64,000 nucleotides of DNA from Chitinophagales bacterium (GCA_020636645.1 JACJXO010000004.1:1-64000), one strand, 5' to 3'. Shown: positions 33,161-43,041, counted from the stretch's first letter. Notes: a model not told the origin generated them from the sequence alone. A program made the numbers and translations.

Positions 33161-33731
33161 ACAAAAAAAACTGGTGGTACTGGCTTCCGGAAATGGCAGC
33201 AATGCAGAGAATCTCATCAGATACTTTAGCGGCTCAGGCCTTGCAAAAGTAACCTGTGTAGTTACTGACCAGCCGGGTGCAGGTGTTATTGTAAAAGCGG
33301 GAAAACTGGGTGTTCCGGTTCGTGTCATTACCCGCCGGATGGCCACTGACGGACCAACCATGCTGCACTTACTGGAACAGGAAACCCCCGATCTTATTTT
33401 GCTTGCAGGTTACCTGCGTCTCATACCGGAACCGGTGGTTCGCACCTATCACGACAGGATCATCAATATCCATCCGGCCCTGCTTCCCGCCTATGGCGGA
33501 AAGGGTATGTATGGTGCTCATGTGCACCAGGCCGTATTTGACAACCGCGAAAAGGAGACCGGTATCACCATACACCTGGTGAACGAACGATATGATGAAG
33601 GCAGGATCCTGTTGCAAAGATCTACAGGCATAGAACCTGATGATACCCCAGACTCCATCGCAGGTAAAGTGCATGCACTGGAAATGGAATGGTATCCAAT
33701 AACAGTGCAGGAATACCTGTCTGCCGGCTGA
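33144..33731 (+). CDS. purN: Phosphoribosylglycinamide formyltransferase
   Basis: A 195-residue enzyme that transfers a formyl group from 10-formyltetrahydrofolate to GAR in purine synthesis. Motifs: VLASGNGSNAENLI for phosphate binding, LAGYLRLIP, the catalytic region IINIHPALLPAYGG (Asn, His) and the Asp in GIEPDDTPDSIAGKV. The start MHSDTEQKKLVVLASG overlaps the lipoprotein gene by 17 nt, an odd pairing of an envelope lipoprotein with a purine enzyme. Another purine gene, purH, is 20 kb away. Confidence 0.94.
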   Translation: MHSDTEQKKLVVLASGNGSNAENLIRYFSGSGLAKVTCVVTDQPGAGVIVKAGKLGVPVRVITRRMATDGPTMLHLLEQETPDLILLAGYLRLIPEPVVRTYHDRIINIHPALLPAYGGKGMYGAHVHQAVFDNREKETGITIHLVNERYDEGRILLQRSTGIEPDDTPDSIAGKVHALEMEWYPITVQEYLSAG

Positions 33732-33822
33732 GCCACCTGTCAGCACTGTGTCATTCCCCGTTCTGAAACCATCCTCCCCCTTGTTTTTATGTATATTCGT
33801 ATCATAGGCAAATTGCCTTTTT

Positions 33823-36800
33823 ATGCGCACCAACTGTTTTGTTCGCCTGGTATTGTTGTATATGGCCATCTGCTGGCTGTTGCCGCTGCATGCCCAGCTC
33901 CGGCTCACAGAGAACAAAGGTCAATGGACCGATCAGATCAGGTACAGGATGGATCTGACCTATGGAAACATCTATGTGGAACAGAGCGGATTACTGTTCG
34001 ATATGTCTGATCCGGAAGATCTGGAGAACATCCACTATATCAAAGAGAACAGCATTCCGGCAGATCCGGATGATGTGATCATCCGCAAACACGCCTGGCG
34101 CATGACCCCTGTCGGTATGCAGGAGCAACCTGCTATTAGCACCTCGCAACCATCTGCTGATTACAGCAATTACTTTATAGGCAATGATCCGGACCACTGG
34201 GCTTCTTCTGTAAGACATTTCAGCAGCATCACCATACATGATGTTTTTCCGCATACGAATATGCAGATCAGCAGCCATGCAGACAGACCTAAATATGAAC
34301 TGACCCTGTATCCGGGTGCAAACCTGCACAACATTGCTTTTGTCTATTCCGGCCTGGATTCCATGCATCTGAAAGATGGGGCACTGGTCATGCAGTACAG
34401 CTTCGGGCAGGTGATCGATCAGCAACCTGTGGCCTGGCAGATCGTACACGGCAAGAGGGTTCCCGTTCCATGCCGGTTCACACTGAAGGGAGACACTGTA
34501 GGATTTGTTTGTCCGTCCGGCTACCAGACAGATCATCCTTTGATCATTGACCCGGAAATGGTTTTTGCCAGCTATTCAGGTTCTACATCAGACAACTGGG
34601 GATACACTGCTACCTATGACCAACTGGGTCATATGTATGGCGGTGGTATTGTTTTCGGAAGTGGCTACCCAACCACTACGGGAGCTTATGATGTGAGCTT
34701 CAGCGGTGGTTCCATTGATATGGGCCTGACCAAGTTCACACCGGATGGAAGCGATCTGGTCTGGAGTACTTATCTGGGTGGAAGCGGTCAGGATCTGCCT
34801 CACAGTATGGTGGTGAACAGTGCTTTTGAACTCCTGGTATATGGCACCACCAGCTCTCCTGATTTTCCAATGACCCCTGATAGTTATGATGATGTCTATG
34901 ACGACGGACCTACCATCAGTCTGTACAGCGGCTTCATGACCCTTACAGGTGCCGATATCATCATTGCCAAACTGAGCGATGACGGTACCATGCTGGAAGG
35001 ATCTACCTTCATGGGAGGCACAGACACTGACGGGTTCAACCTGGCTTCGGCCACCCAGTACAATTATGGCGATCATTCAAGAGGTGAGATCGTGGTAGAT
35101 GCAGCTGATAATATTTACGTGGCTTCTTCCACCAGTTCTGATGATTTCCCGATAACAGCAGGTTCCTTTGACAACAGTTATAATGGCAGCCAGGACGCCG
35201 TGGTTTTCTGTCTCAACCCCGACCTCAGTGACCTGCTGTGGAGTACCTATCTGGGAGGCACCTCCGGCGATGGTGCCTTTGGCCTGAAGGTGAGCAGCAG
35301 CGGACAGGTAGTAGTGACCGGAGGAACAGCCTCTTCAGGTTTTCCCGTTACCGCCGGCACATGGACCACCTCCTATGCCGGTGGTACGGCCGATGGTTTT
35401 GTCAGCATTCTCAGTGCCGATGGTTCATCGCTCGTAGCCAGTACCTATGCCGGAACCAGTCAGTATGACCAGAGCTATTTTGTAGAACTGGATGAATATG
35501 ATAACGTGTACATCACCGGACAATCAAAAGGCAGTTTTCCTGTCAGCGCAGGAGTTTATTCAGTTACCGGTGGCAAGCAGTTCATCGTCAAACTGAACAG
35601 CAGCCTTACCTCTGTGATACTGTCAACCGTATTCGGTTCAGGTGGAAGTTCGGTCAACATCTCACCTTCTGCTTTTCTGGTTGATGAATGTGAAAATATC
35701 TATGTATCAGGATGGGGCGGAAGCGTCAACAATTCTTTCAACCCGGCAACCGGAAACACCACCGGACTGCCAACCACGGCAGATGCACTTGATGCAACTA
35801 CAGACGGATCAGATTTCTATTTCTTCGTTCTGGAAAAAAACATGGCTTCTTTGCTGTATGCCAGTTTCTTTGGTGGTTCTCCTGCAGAACATGTGGACGG
35901 AGGCACGAGCCGGTTCGACAAAGAAGGTACCATCTATCAGGCAGTCTGTGCCGGTTGTGGCGGCAGCGACGGATTTCCTACCACTGCCGGAGCCTGGAGC
36001 GAAGTGAACGGCAGCTTCAATTGCAACCTGGGGGTGGGCAAGATCGCATTCAACCTGGCAGGTGTCTATGCAGAATCAGATGCCGAGCCTTCCATTAATG
36101 GCTGCGCACCCTTTACCGTAAATTTTGAAAACCTGAGCTCAGATGCAGAAGAATACATCTGGGATTTTGGTGATGGCGTGGGTGGTTCTGTTGAATTCGA
36201 ACCCATCTATACCTACGATAGCTCTGGCACCTATACGGTCATGCTGGTGGTCATAGACTCGAGCACCTGCAATATTGCAGACACCAGCTACCTGACAGTT
36301 ACGGTATATGAAGACAGCATCTTTGCAGATTTCGATCTGATTTCTGAACAGGATTGTGAAGCACTGACAGCTTTCTTCTCAGATTCTTCTGACATACTGG
36401 ATACCACTACCTGGTTCTGGAATTTTGGTGATGGCGGCACATCCACCCTGCAAAATCCGGAACATACCTACACCACACCAGGCACCTACGAGGTCATGCT
36501 GGTCATCTATGATCCCACCAGCTGCAACCAGTATGATACAGCCTATACTACCATTAGTTTTCTTTCGGAATTCAGTGAAGACTACTCCGTCAGCACTACC
36601 GGTTGTTTGCCACTGGTAGCAACATTTACCAGTGAGTTTACCGGCGCCGACAGTTACACCTGGAATTTTGGTGATGGTACTTCAGGAACCGGCCCTACCA
36701 TTATACACACCTATGAAGAAACAGGCACTTACCTGGTAACCCTTTCTGTTGTGTCTTGCGGCATTGAAGACATCACCACTTTTCCGGTCATTGTCTATGG

Positions 36801-37317
36801 TTTTCCGGAAGCCTACTTTGACAGTGAACCGGAGATCGGCCTCTTGAACACCCCCATCACCTTTAACAACCTCAGCACAGGTGCGGTCTATTATGACTGG
36901 TTCTTCAGTGACGGAGGATACAGCGATGCAGAGAATGCTGTGCACACCTTCACCTCCCTTGGAGGCTATGAGATCTGTCTGACCGTTACCAACCCGGCCG
37001 ACTGTGAAGACACTTATTGCAGAAGCATCATCATTGAAAATGAAGGTGTGATAGGGGTGCCATCCGGTTTTTCTCCCAATAATGACGGGTCTAATGACGT
37101 CCTGTACGTACGTGGATTTGGTATTGAGACGATGCTGTTCCAGGTCTATAACCGTTGGGGGCAACTGGTATTCTCTACCACAGATCAGCACATCGGATGG
37201 GATGGCACCTACCAGGGAGTACCTCAGGAAGTGGAAGTATATATCTATACCCTAGAAGCTGAATTCATGGATGGCAAGACCCATCGGGAAGAAGGTAATA
37301 TCACCCTGATCAGATGA
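33823..37317 (+). CDS. Giant secreted SBBP/PKD-repeat protein with type B T9SS sorting domain
   Basis: An 1164-residue exported protein. After a signal peptide (cleaved near AQLRLTENKGQW) comes an N-terminal domain typical of SBBP proteins (about 25-240), then SBBP-type propeller repeats (about 250-700; WSTYLGGSGQDLPHSMVV and WSTYLGGTSGDGAFGLKV are near-identical units). Four PKD domains follow, starting near 757, 842, 924 and 996 (WDFGDG, WNFGDGG, WNFGDGT, and a degenerate DWFFSDGG). The C-terminal gliding-associated domain begins PSGFSPNNDGSNDVLYV and ends THREEGNITLIR. The type B domain directs secretion through T9SS and often depends on a PorP/SprF-type protein, encoded next with an ATGA overlap. 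It is probably an adhesin or surface filament. Confidence 0.9.
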   Translation: MRTNCFVRLVLLYMAICWLLPLHAQLRLTENKGQWTDQIRYRMDLTYGNIYVEQSGLLFDMSDPEDLENIHYIKENSIPADPDDVIIRKHAWRMTPVGMQEQPAISTSQPSADYSNYFIGNDPDHWASSVRHFSSITIHDVFPHTNMQISSHADRPKYELTLYPGANLHNIAFVYSGLDSMHLKDGALVMQYSFGQVIDQQPVAWQIVHGKRVPVPCRFTLKGDTVGFVCPSGYQTDHPLIIDPEMVFASYSGSTSDNWGYTATYDQLGHMYGGGIVFGSGYPTTTGAYDVSFSGGSIDMGLTKFTPDGSDLVWSTYLGGSGQDLPHSMVVNSAFELLVYGTTSSPDFPMTPDSYDDVYDDGPTISLYSGFMTLTGADIIIAKLSDDGTMLEGSTFMGGTDTDGFNLASATQYNYGDHSRGEIVVDAADNIYVASSTSSDDFPITAGSFDNSYNGSQDAVVFCLNPDLSDLLWSTYLGGTSGDGAFGLKVSSSGQVVVTGGTASSGFPVTAGTWTTSYAGGTADGFVSILSADGSSLVASTYAGTSQYDQSYFVELDEYDNVYITGQSKGSFPVSAGVYSVTGGKQFIVKLNSSLTSVILSTVFGSGGSSVNISPSAFLVDECENIYVSGWGGSVNNSFNPATGNTTGLPTTADALDATTDGSDFYFFVLEKNMASLLYASFFGGSPAEHVDGGTSRFDKEGTIYQAVCAGCGGSDGFPTTAGAWSEVNGSFNCNLGVGKIAFNLAGVYAESDAEPSINGCAPFTVNFENLSSDAEEYIWDFGDGVGGSVEFEPIYTYDSSGTYTVMLVVIDSSTCNIADTSYLTVTVYEDSIFADFDLISEQDCEALTAFFSDSSDILDTTTWFWNFGDGGTSTLQNPEHTYTTPGTYEVMLVIYDPTSCNQYDTAYTTISFLSEFSEDYSVSTTGCLPLVATFTSEFTGADSYTWNFGDGTSGTGPTIIHTYEETGTYLVTLSVVSCGIEDITTFPVIVYGFPEAYFDSEPEIGLLNTPITFNNLSTGAVYYDWFFSDGGYSDAENAVHTFTSLGGYEICLTVTNPADCEDTYCRSIIIENEGVIGVPSGFSPNNDGSNDVLYVRGFGIETMLFQVYNRWGQLVFSTTDQHIGWDGTYQGVPQEVEVYIYTLEAEFMDGKTHREEGNITLIR

Positions 37318-38318
37318 AAGGGATATGGTATATGATATTAATATCTTTCACAGGCCTGACACTGCAGGCACAAGACGTACATTTTTCTCAATTCTATGCA
37401 GCTCCGCTCCTGGTAAACCCTGCACAAACGGGCAACTTCAGCGGTACCGCCAGGGTTGGCGCCAACTACCGTGATCAATGGGGAAGCATCACGGTTCCAT
37501 ACCGCACCTTTGACCTGTACAGTGATGCAGGTATCCAGCCGGGGAAGAGTGTGAACAGATTCGGAATCGGACTATGTGTATTATCAGATCAGGCCGGCGA
37601 TGGCGTGCTGCGCTCCAACAGAGCTCAGCTCAGTGCAGCCTATCATGCAATGCTGAATGATGATAAAACCGTTCGCTTGTCTGCAGGGCTGAGCGGTGGT
37701 GTGGTGCAGCGCAGTCTGGACTTCAGTAAGCTTACATTTGACAGCCAGTGGAATGGATACAATTTCGATTCTGATCTGGCAAATCAGGAAACAGGATTCA
37801 GAGAACAGTTCATCTATCCGGATTTCGGAACAGGTATATTGCTCACCATGACACCATTACCTTATGCCAGATACTATGTAGGTGCATCAGCCCTGCATCT
37901 TAACCAGCCTGAAGAAAGCTTTTTTACCGATGGCAGCAATCAGCTGGGCATTCGGTACCTCGTTACCGGCGGCGCTTATTTTCCTGTGTCAGAGCAGGTA
38001 AGCATGAGCCCGGCTGCATACCTCAGCATGCAAAAGAAAGCACTGGAGGTGACCACAGGTACCAACTTCCATATTGAAACAGACAATGGCAGCAACAGTG
38101 CCATATTTCTGCTGGGTCTCTGGTATCGCTATTTAGACGCTGCCTGGTTCATGGCCGGATATGTAACAGGAAACCTGACCGTCTCTGCCAGTTATGATTT
38201 CAACTTTTCAGGATTGACCGCTGCATCCAACACCCTGGGAGGTTTGGAACTGGCCATCATCTATACTTTCAACAAGAGTCAGCACAAAGATCCGCTGGGT
38301 TGTCCGGCATTTGAATAA
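37314..38318 (+). CDS. PorP/SprF-family type IX secretion membrane protein
   Basis: A 334-residue outer-membrane barrel protein with a signal peptide (ending TLQAQ). The opening DVHFSQFYAAPLLVNPAQTG is the family hallmark, followed by ANYRDQWGSI and many amphipathic strands. SprF of Flavobacterium is needed for secretion of the adhesin SprB, and PorP/SprF paralogues are usually encoded beside large type B cargo. Here it overlaps the 1164-residue protein gene by 4 nt, so the two form a cargo-partner pair. The core T9SS genes (gldKLMN, sprA) are not in the window. Confidence 0.92.
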   Translation: MKGIWYMILISFTGLTLQAQDVHFSQFYAAPLLVNPAQTGNFSGTARVGANYRDQWGSITVPYRTFDLYSDAGIQPGKSVNRFGIGLCVLSDQAGDGVLRSNRAQLSAAYHAMLNDDKTVRLSAGLSGGVVQRSLDFSKLTFDSQWNGYNFDSDLANQETGFREQFIYPDFGTGILLTMTPLPYARYYVGASALHLNQPEESFFTDGSNQLGIRYLVTGGAYFPVSEQVSMSPAAYLSMQKKALEVTTGTNFHIETDNGSNSAIFLLGLWYRYLDAAWFMAGYVTGNLTVSASYDFNFSGLTAASNTLGGLELAIIYTFNKSQHKDPLGCPAFE

Positions 38319-38322
38319 CCCA

Positions 38323-40218
38323 TCAGCTGACAGCCCGGATCAGGTTCTTGGCAATGGTGAACGTGAAGGTGGTACCTCCACCGGGTGCAGAATCCAGCCA
38401 GATCTCGCCTCCATGTCTTTCAATGATCTTTTTGCATAGCGCAAGACCTATGCCGGTACCACTGTATTCTTCGTGGGTGTGCAGTCTCTGGAATATGATG
38501 AAGATGCGCTGAAAGTATTCCTGACTGATGCCAATGCCATTGTCTCTAACCTGGATCTCCCACTTGCCCGGCAATTCTTCTACTGAAATAATGATCTCAG
38601 GCGCTTCTTCACCTTTGAATTTGATAGCATTGTCTATCAGGTTCTGAAAGATCTGTGTGAGCTGGATCTTATTTCCCTGAATGGAGGGCAGGTTCTCAGC
38701 CAGAATGACCGCATCTGTAGAATCTATCTTTTCCTTGAGTGCCCGGTTCACCATCTGCAGCACCTCATTGAGATCAACCCTTTCATAGTCTGTATTGAAA
38801 CGATTGATCCGGCTATACTCCAGCAGGTCTCTGATCAGTGCCTGCATACGCTTGGCTCCGTCCACAACGAATCCCATGAACTGCTGACCGTCTTCATCGA
38901 GCAGATGGCTGTATTTTTTTTCGAGGATCTGTATGAAACTGGCAACTGTGCGCAGGGGTTCCTGGAGGTCATGACTGGCTACATAGGCGAAGTGTTCAAG
39001 CTCCTGGTTGATCTCCATGAGTTCCTTGTTCTTTTCCTCCAGCTTCTGTTCTGCCTTTTTTCTGCGGTCAATATTCTCTACAATAGCAACCCTGACCACT
39101 TCGCCTTCAGAACGCTCCATCAGTGATACCCAGGTCTTGGCCCAGAAGGTGGTGCCATCTTTTCTCACATAGCGTTTCTCCAGATCATATTCAGCTATCT
39201 GACCATTGTTGAGCAGTTGTACCATTCGCATGGTATCTGGCCTGTCTTCAGAATAAGTGTAATCAAATACGTTGGTACCTGTCAGAAATTCCAGATCGTA
39301 CTGCAGCATTTCAGCCATGGCAGGATTGGCATGGAGGATCTCCCCTTCATTCCGGGTGATCATGATACCGGATGGAGAACTGTCAAACACCGCTTTGAAG
39401 CGTTTCTCAGTGGCATCCAGCACCTTCTTGTTCATGCGCTCATCTTCAATGTCTTCCACCAGTGCCATGACAAGCTGCTCTTTGGGAGAGATCTCCAGGA
39501 TGGTACAGGCAACACGTGACCAGGCAGCGTCTCCGTTAGACTTTTTCAGCCTGCGTTCAGCCACTGTACTTTGATGTTTGCCTTCCAGCAGATTCGCAAA
39601 TAATGCCATGGAATCCTTCAGGTCTGCCTCAAAAATGAGTTCTTTTAAACGGGTTGGCGGAGCATCTGCATGATAACCCATTCTATTAAGCAGTTGCTGA
39701 TTGATATTCAGTATTGAACCATCTGTTCGAAGCAGGAGAATTCCTACCGCAGTGTTTTCAAACAATGCATTGAAGCGTTGTTCATTCCGCCTCATATCTG
39801 AAAAAAGCGACACTTGAGATGTCACATTTCTTCCTATTCCGTAAATTACTTTTTTATCTGAATCTGAAACCAGGCTCCAGGCATAGTGCAGGCACTCTCC
39901 ACCTGTAGTAAGCATGCGCTGCGTGTATTCGATGACCTGCAGCTTCCCATCACACATGTCCTGAAGGATCTGCTCCGTTTTTGGCAGATCTTCCCGATGT
40001 ATGGTTTGCCGGGTATTCTGAGCCGCGAGTTCTTCAAGTGCGTATCCAAAAACCTGCTCCCAGGCGGGATTCAGCCTTTTTACCTGCTTGTCAAAGCCAA
40101 CTACCATCAGCAGGTCATGTGACAAGCGGAAAAAAACATCTGCATCTGACTGATCGGAAAGGATTTTTGTTGCTTCCTGAGTTTTCTTCACCACATCTTT
40201 TGATTCAGTTTTAAGCAT
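38323..40218 (-). CDS. Multi-PAS sensor histidine kinase, cytoplasmic
   Basis: A 631-residue kinase without membrane segments. Three PAS domains are visible (about 25-140, LNPAWEQVFGYALEEL; about 145-265, FENTAVGILLLRTDGSILNI; about 275-390, FDSSPSGIMITRNEGEILHA), each with a PAC-like tail (WSRVACTILEI, AKTWVSLMER). A coiled coil leads to the H-box AYVASHDLQEPLRTVASFI (His near 413) and a HATPase with NLIDNAIKFKG, DNGIGIS and GTGIGLALCKK. No response regulator or receiver domain is nearby. The C-terminal part is closely similar to that of the TPR kinase at 28273. Its stop lies 4 nt from the convergent PorP stop. Confidence 0.92.
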   Translation of the reverse strand: MLKTESKDVVKKTQEATKILSDQSDADVFFRLSHDLLMVVGFDKQVKRLNPAWEQVFGYALEELAAQNTRQTIHREDLPKTEQILQDMCDGKLQVIEYTQRMLTTGGECLHYAWSLVSDSDKKVIYGIGRNVTSQVSLFSDMRRNEQRFNALFENTAVGILLLRTDGSILNINQQLLNRMGYHADAPPTRLKELIFEADLKDSMALFANLLEGKHQSTVAERRLKKSNGDAAWSRVACTILEISPKEQLVMALVEDIEDERMNKKVLDATEKRFKAVFDSSPSGIMITRNEGEILHANPAMAEMLQYDLEFLTGTNVFDYTYSEDRPDTMRMVQLLNNGQIAEYDLEKRYVRKDGTTFWAKTWVSLMERSEGEVVRVAIVENIDRRKKAEQKLEEKNKELMEINQELEHFAYVASHDLQEPLRTVASFIQILEKKYSHLLDEDGQQFMGFVVDGAKRMQALIRDLLEYSRINRFNTDYERVDLNEVLQMVNRALKEKIDSTDAVILAENLPSIQGNKIQLTQIFQNLIDNAIKFKGEEAPEIIISVEELPGKWEIQVRDNGIGISQEYFQRIFIIFQRLHTHEEYSGTGIGLALCKKIIERHGGEIWLDSAPGGGTTFTFTIAKNLIRAVS

Positions 40219-40292
40219 AGCAGGCTGTCACCTATTAGCTTAAAACTACTTAAATATGCTGCAAAATACAGGCGAATGCACCATTCTTCGGG

Positions 40293-41222
40293 TCACACAA
40301 CCAACTGCTTTTTCTTTTGCCTGTATCGGATATAGGCATGTAAAAAAACAATGACCAGGATGATTCCTGCACCCAGATAAAAACCCGGCTGTAATTCATC
40401 CTGCTCGTGAAAGAACAGCATGGCCAGCAGAATGCCATACACGGGCTCGAGGTTGATGGTCAGATTTGCAGTGAATGCGCTGATGTGCCGCAGACTGATC
40501 AGTGACAAAATAAATGGCAAAGTGGTGCATACCAGAGACAATATCAGCAGGTATCCTATATCTGCCCCTGATGGCAGCAAAGGAGTACCCGGAAACCACT
40601 GCAGATACACAGGCATCAGAAGGCCCAGAAAAACAAACCCCGTTGCCAGCTCCAGAAACGTAATGGAAAAAGGATCATATGATACCGTTAGTCTTTTGTT
40701 TAAGATGGTGAAAACAGCAGCCAGAAATGCTGAAAAAACACCCATGATCATACCGGTAGCATAGCTGCCTGTGAACCGGAACACCATATACAGCGCAGGT
40801 ATGACAGCAAGCCCAAACAGGATCTCTGTAAACCTGTGCCGGCTTTTGAAAAAAAGCGGTTCCAGCAACGATGTAAAAAATGATACAGTAGCCAGGCATG
40901 TAAGCGCCACACTTACATTAGCATACTTAATGGCTCCATAAAAGGTAACCCAGTGCACAGATACCATGATCCCTACTGATGCTATACGCCACGCATCCTG
41001 TTTTCTGATCGTGCGGATACCACGCCAGAAAGCCGGCAGAAAAAGTAAAGACAGACTGGTAATGCCCATTCTGTACCAGACAAGCACCGTTTCACGTAAC
41101 GTGATCAGATTGCCCAGGATGGCTGTAAACCCCCATATGAAAACACAGAGGTGCAGCAACAACATGGCTTGTTTCTCAGAGGTTCGCACGGCGCCAAAAG
41201 TAGAACAGGTTTTGCCACTCAT
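40293..41222 (-). CDS. EamA-family (DMT) membrane transporter, second copy
   Basis: A 309-residue protein with about ten membrane helices in two repeats (LLLHLCVFIWGFTAILGN near 20-37; second repeat from about 160, GMIMGVFSAFLAAVFTILNK). The conserved EPVYGILLAMLFFHE of the second repeat is present. Substrate is unknown. The ATG at 41222 puts about 18 hydrophilic residues before the first helix; a later start at MLLLHL is possible. It is not closely similar to the DMT transporter at 21201. Confidence 0.88.
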   Translation of the reverse strand: MSGKTCSTFGAVRTSEKQAMLLLHLCVFIWGFTAILGNLITLRETVLVWYRMGITSLSLLFLPAFWRGIRTIRKQDAWRIASVGIMVSVHWVTFYGAIKYANVSVALTCLATVSFFTSLLEPLFFKSRHRFTEILFGLAVIPALYMVFRFTGSYATGMIMGVFSAFLAAVFTILNKRLTVSYDPFSITFLELATGFVFLGLLMPVYLQWFPGTPLLPSGADIGYLLILSLVCTTLPFILSLISLRHISAFTANLTINLEPVYGILLAMLFFHEQDELQPGFYLGAGIILVIVFLHAYIRYRQKKKQLVV

Positions 41223-41308
41223 TCAAATGTCAGAGAATTTTCAATTTCTGCACTAAGTCAGATGGATCGGCCAGGTCTATACCTAACTTTAGGAGATAAT
41301 ATCACAAA

Positions 41309-42994
41309 ATGAACAGAATACTTTTTCTTACCCTCATTATGAGCCTTTCAGCAGCAATGTATGCTCAGTTTGACCGGATGGTTCTGCTGGAAGAATTCAC
41401 CCAGGCTAGCTGCGGACCCTGTGCCTCACAAAATCCCGATTTCAATGCCTTGCTGCAGGAAAACACAGACATAGCCACATCCATCAAATACCAGGTGTGG
41501 TGGCCCGGATATGACCCTATGTATGAACACAATACAAGCGATGTGGACACACGGGTTGATTACTACGGTATAACCGGTGTTCCTCACGCTCTGATGGATG
41601 GAGTGAACATAGCAAATGACTGTGGCTATTATGTAGGTGCCCCCGCCTGCGTCAGTCAGACAGATATTGATCTGGCTTCTGCCAGCAGTTCTCCCTTTCT
41701 GATAGAATTGAGTCATGTGGTGTCAGACAACTACGACCATATTGATGTGACCATGCACATCACAGCCGGTGCAGATGTTTCCGGTGCACTCAGTGCACAT
41801 ATCGTAGTGGTGGAAGAAGAAGTGATCTTTGACAATCCGCCAGGCTCAAACGGTGAAAAAGAGTTTTACAACGTCATGAAAAAAATGCTGCCATCAGCCA
41901 ATGGCACCACACTGTCAGATACCTGGGCACCGGGCGATGAGATCACCCTGACCGAAAGCTGGAATTTTGCCAATGTGTATGATCCGTCTGAAATTGCTGT
42001 GGTGGCATTCATTCAGGACAACGCCACCGGAATGGTGTACCAGGCAGCATACAGTGCCCCTTACCCCGTGTACCTGAATGATGTGCTGAACGTGAGCAGC
42101 AACCTTACAGGCAGCAACAACAGGTATCTGTGTGATGGTAATACCAGCCCTTTGGTTACCGTCAAGAATACCGGAGAAGAAGTACTCAACAGTCTGACCA
42201 TCAGCTACTCAGTGAACGGCGAAGACCAGGAGCCATACAGCTGGTCGGGAAGTCTGCCTTTCGGCGAACGTGAAACAATCAGTCTGCCCATGATCAGTTT
42301 TCTCCTCAATGATGAAAATGAACTGGCGGTCACCCTCAGCGAACCAAATGGTACGGCCGATGACTTTGACAACAACAATGAAAGCACCGCCATCGCTCTG
42401 GCAGCTCCGGAGTCACCTACCAATACCATTCACCTGAAGCTCCGCACAGATAACTATGCCAGTGAGACCACCTGGCAGGTGATCAATGAAGACGGAGATG
42501 TCATGGCAGAAGGCGGGCCCTATAATGGTCAGAATAATCAGGTTGTATTTGATAATGACATTGCTCTTCCCGCATCAGGTTGCTACGACTTTATCATATA
42601 CGATGAATATGGCGATGGCATCTGCTGCACCTATGGCTCCGGTTACTATGAGATCACAGATACAGATGGTGCCATGCTGGTAGAAGGTGGTGCTTTTGGC
42701 TCAGAAGATCTTGCCATTGTCAAAGTAACCGATGTTGTAGGCACCGATGAAATTCCGGCACTGGAATGGCTCATGTATCCGAACCCTGCCACCGATCTGG
42801 TACAATTACAATTGCCCGGAAACAGCCATTACCTGCTGGAAATAACTGATATGACAGGCCGGCCGGTTCTTACCGAAAGATCTTATAGTTCAGGTAACCA
42901 CACACTGCACACAGAGAATCTGGCACCGGGTATGTATCAGGTCATCTTACGGTCAGATTTACAGATCAGCAGCCAACTGCTCACCATACAGTGA
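41309..42994 (+). CDS. Omp28-like secreted protein with CGPC motif and type A T9SS sorting domain
   Basis: A 561-residue exported protein (signal cleaved near AMYAQF). The N-terminal Omp28/thioredoxin-like domain has the redox-type motif C35-G-P-C38 in EEFTQASCGPCASQNP and extends to about residue 250. It is followed by a beta-rich region with an Asp/Asn-rich stretch (VNGEDQEP, NENELAVTLSEPNG) and a C-terminal type A sorting domain (about 485-561, YPNPATDLVQLQLPG, ending SSQLLTIQ). Type A domains lead to export by T9SS and anchoring through A-LPS. TAACTTTA (41283-41290) resembles the -7 element with one mismatch. A strong terminator follows. Confidence 0.88.
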   Translation: MNRILFLTLIMSLSAAMYAQFDRMVLLEEFTQASCGPCASQNPDFNALLQENTDIATSIKYQVWWPGYDPMYEHNTSDVDTRVDYYGITGVPHALMDGVNIANDCGYYVGAPACVSQTDIDLASASSSPFLIELSHVVSDNYDHIDVTMHITAGADVSGALSAHIVVVEEEVIFDNPPGSNGEKEFYNVMKKMLPSANGTTLSDTWAPGDEITLTESWNFANVYDPSEIAVVAFIQDNATGMVYQAAYSAPYPVYLNDVLNVSSNLTGSNNRYLCDGNTSPLVTVKNTGEEVLNSLTISYSVNGEDQEPYSWSGSLPFGERETISLPMISFLLNDENELAVTLSEPNGTADDFDNNNESTAIALAAPESPTNTIHLKLRTDNYASETTWQVINEDGDVMAEGGPYNGQNNQVVFDNDIALPASGCYDFIIYDEYGDGICCTYGSGYYEITDTDGAMLVEGGAFGSEDLAIVKVTDVVGTDEIPALEWLMYPNPATDLVQLQLPGNSHYLLEITDMTGRPVLTERSYSSGNHTLHTENLAPGMYQVILRSDLQISSQLLTIQ

Positions 42995-43019
42995 AATGCT
43001 GCTCCAAAACTGGTTGATC

Positions 43020-43041
43020 AGGGCCTTCGGGCCCTTTTTTT
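43020..43041 (+). terminator. Rho-independent terminator after the first Omp28-like gene
   Basis: GGGCC (43021-43025) and GGCCC (43030-43034) pair around a TTCG tetraloop; an outer A-T pair and a run of seven T follow. It lies 26 nt after the stop, separating the two Omp28-like genes into independent units. Confidence 0.9.
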
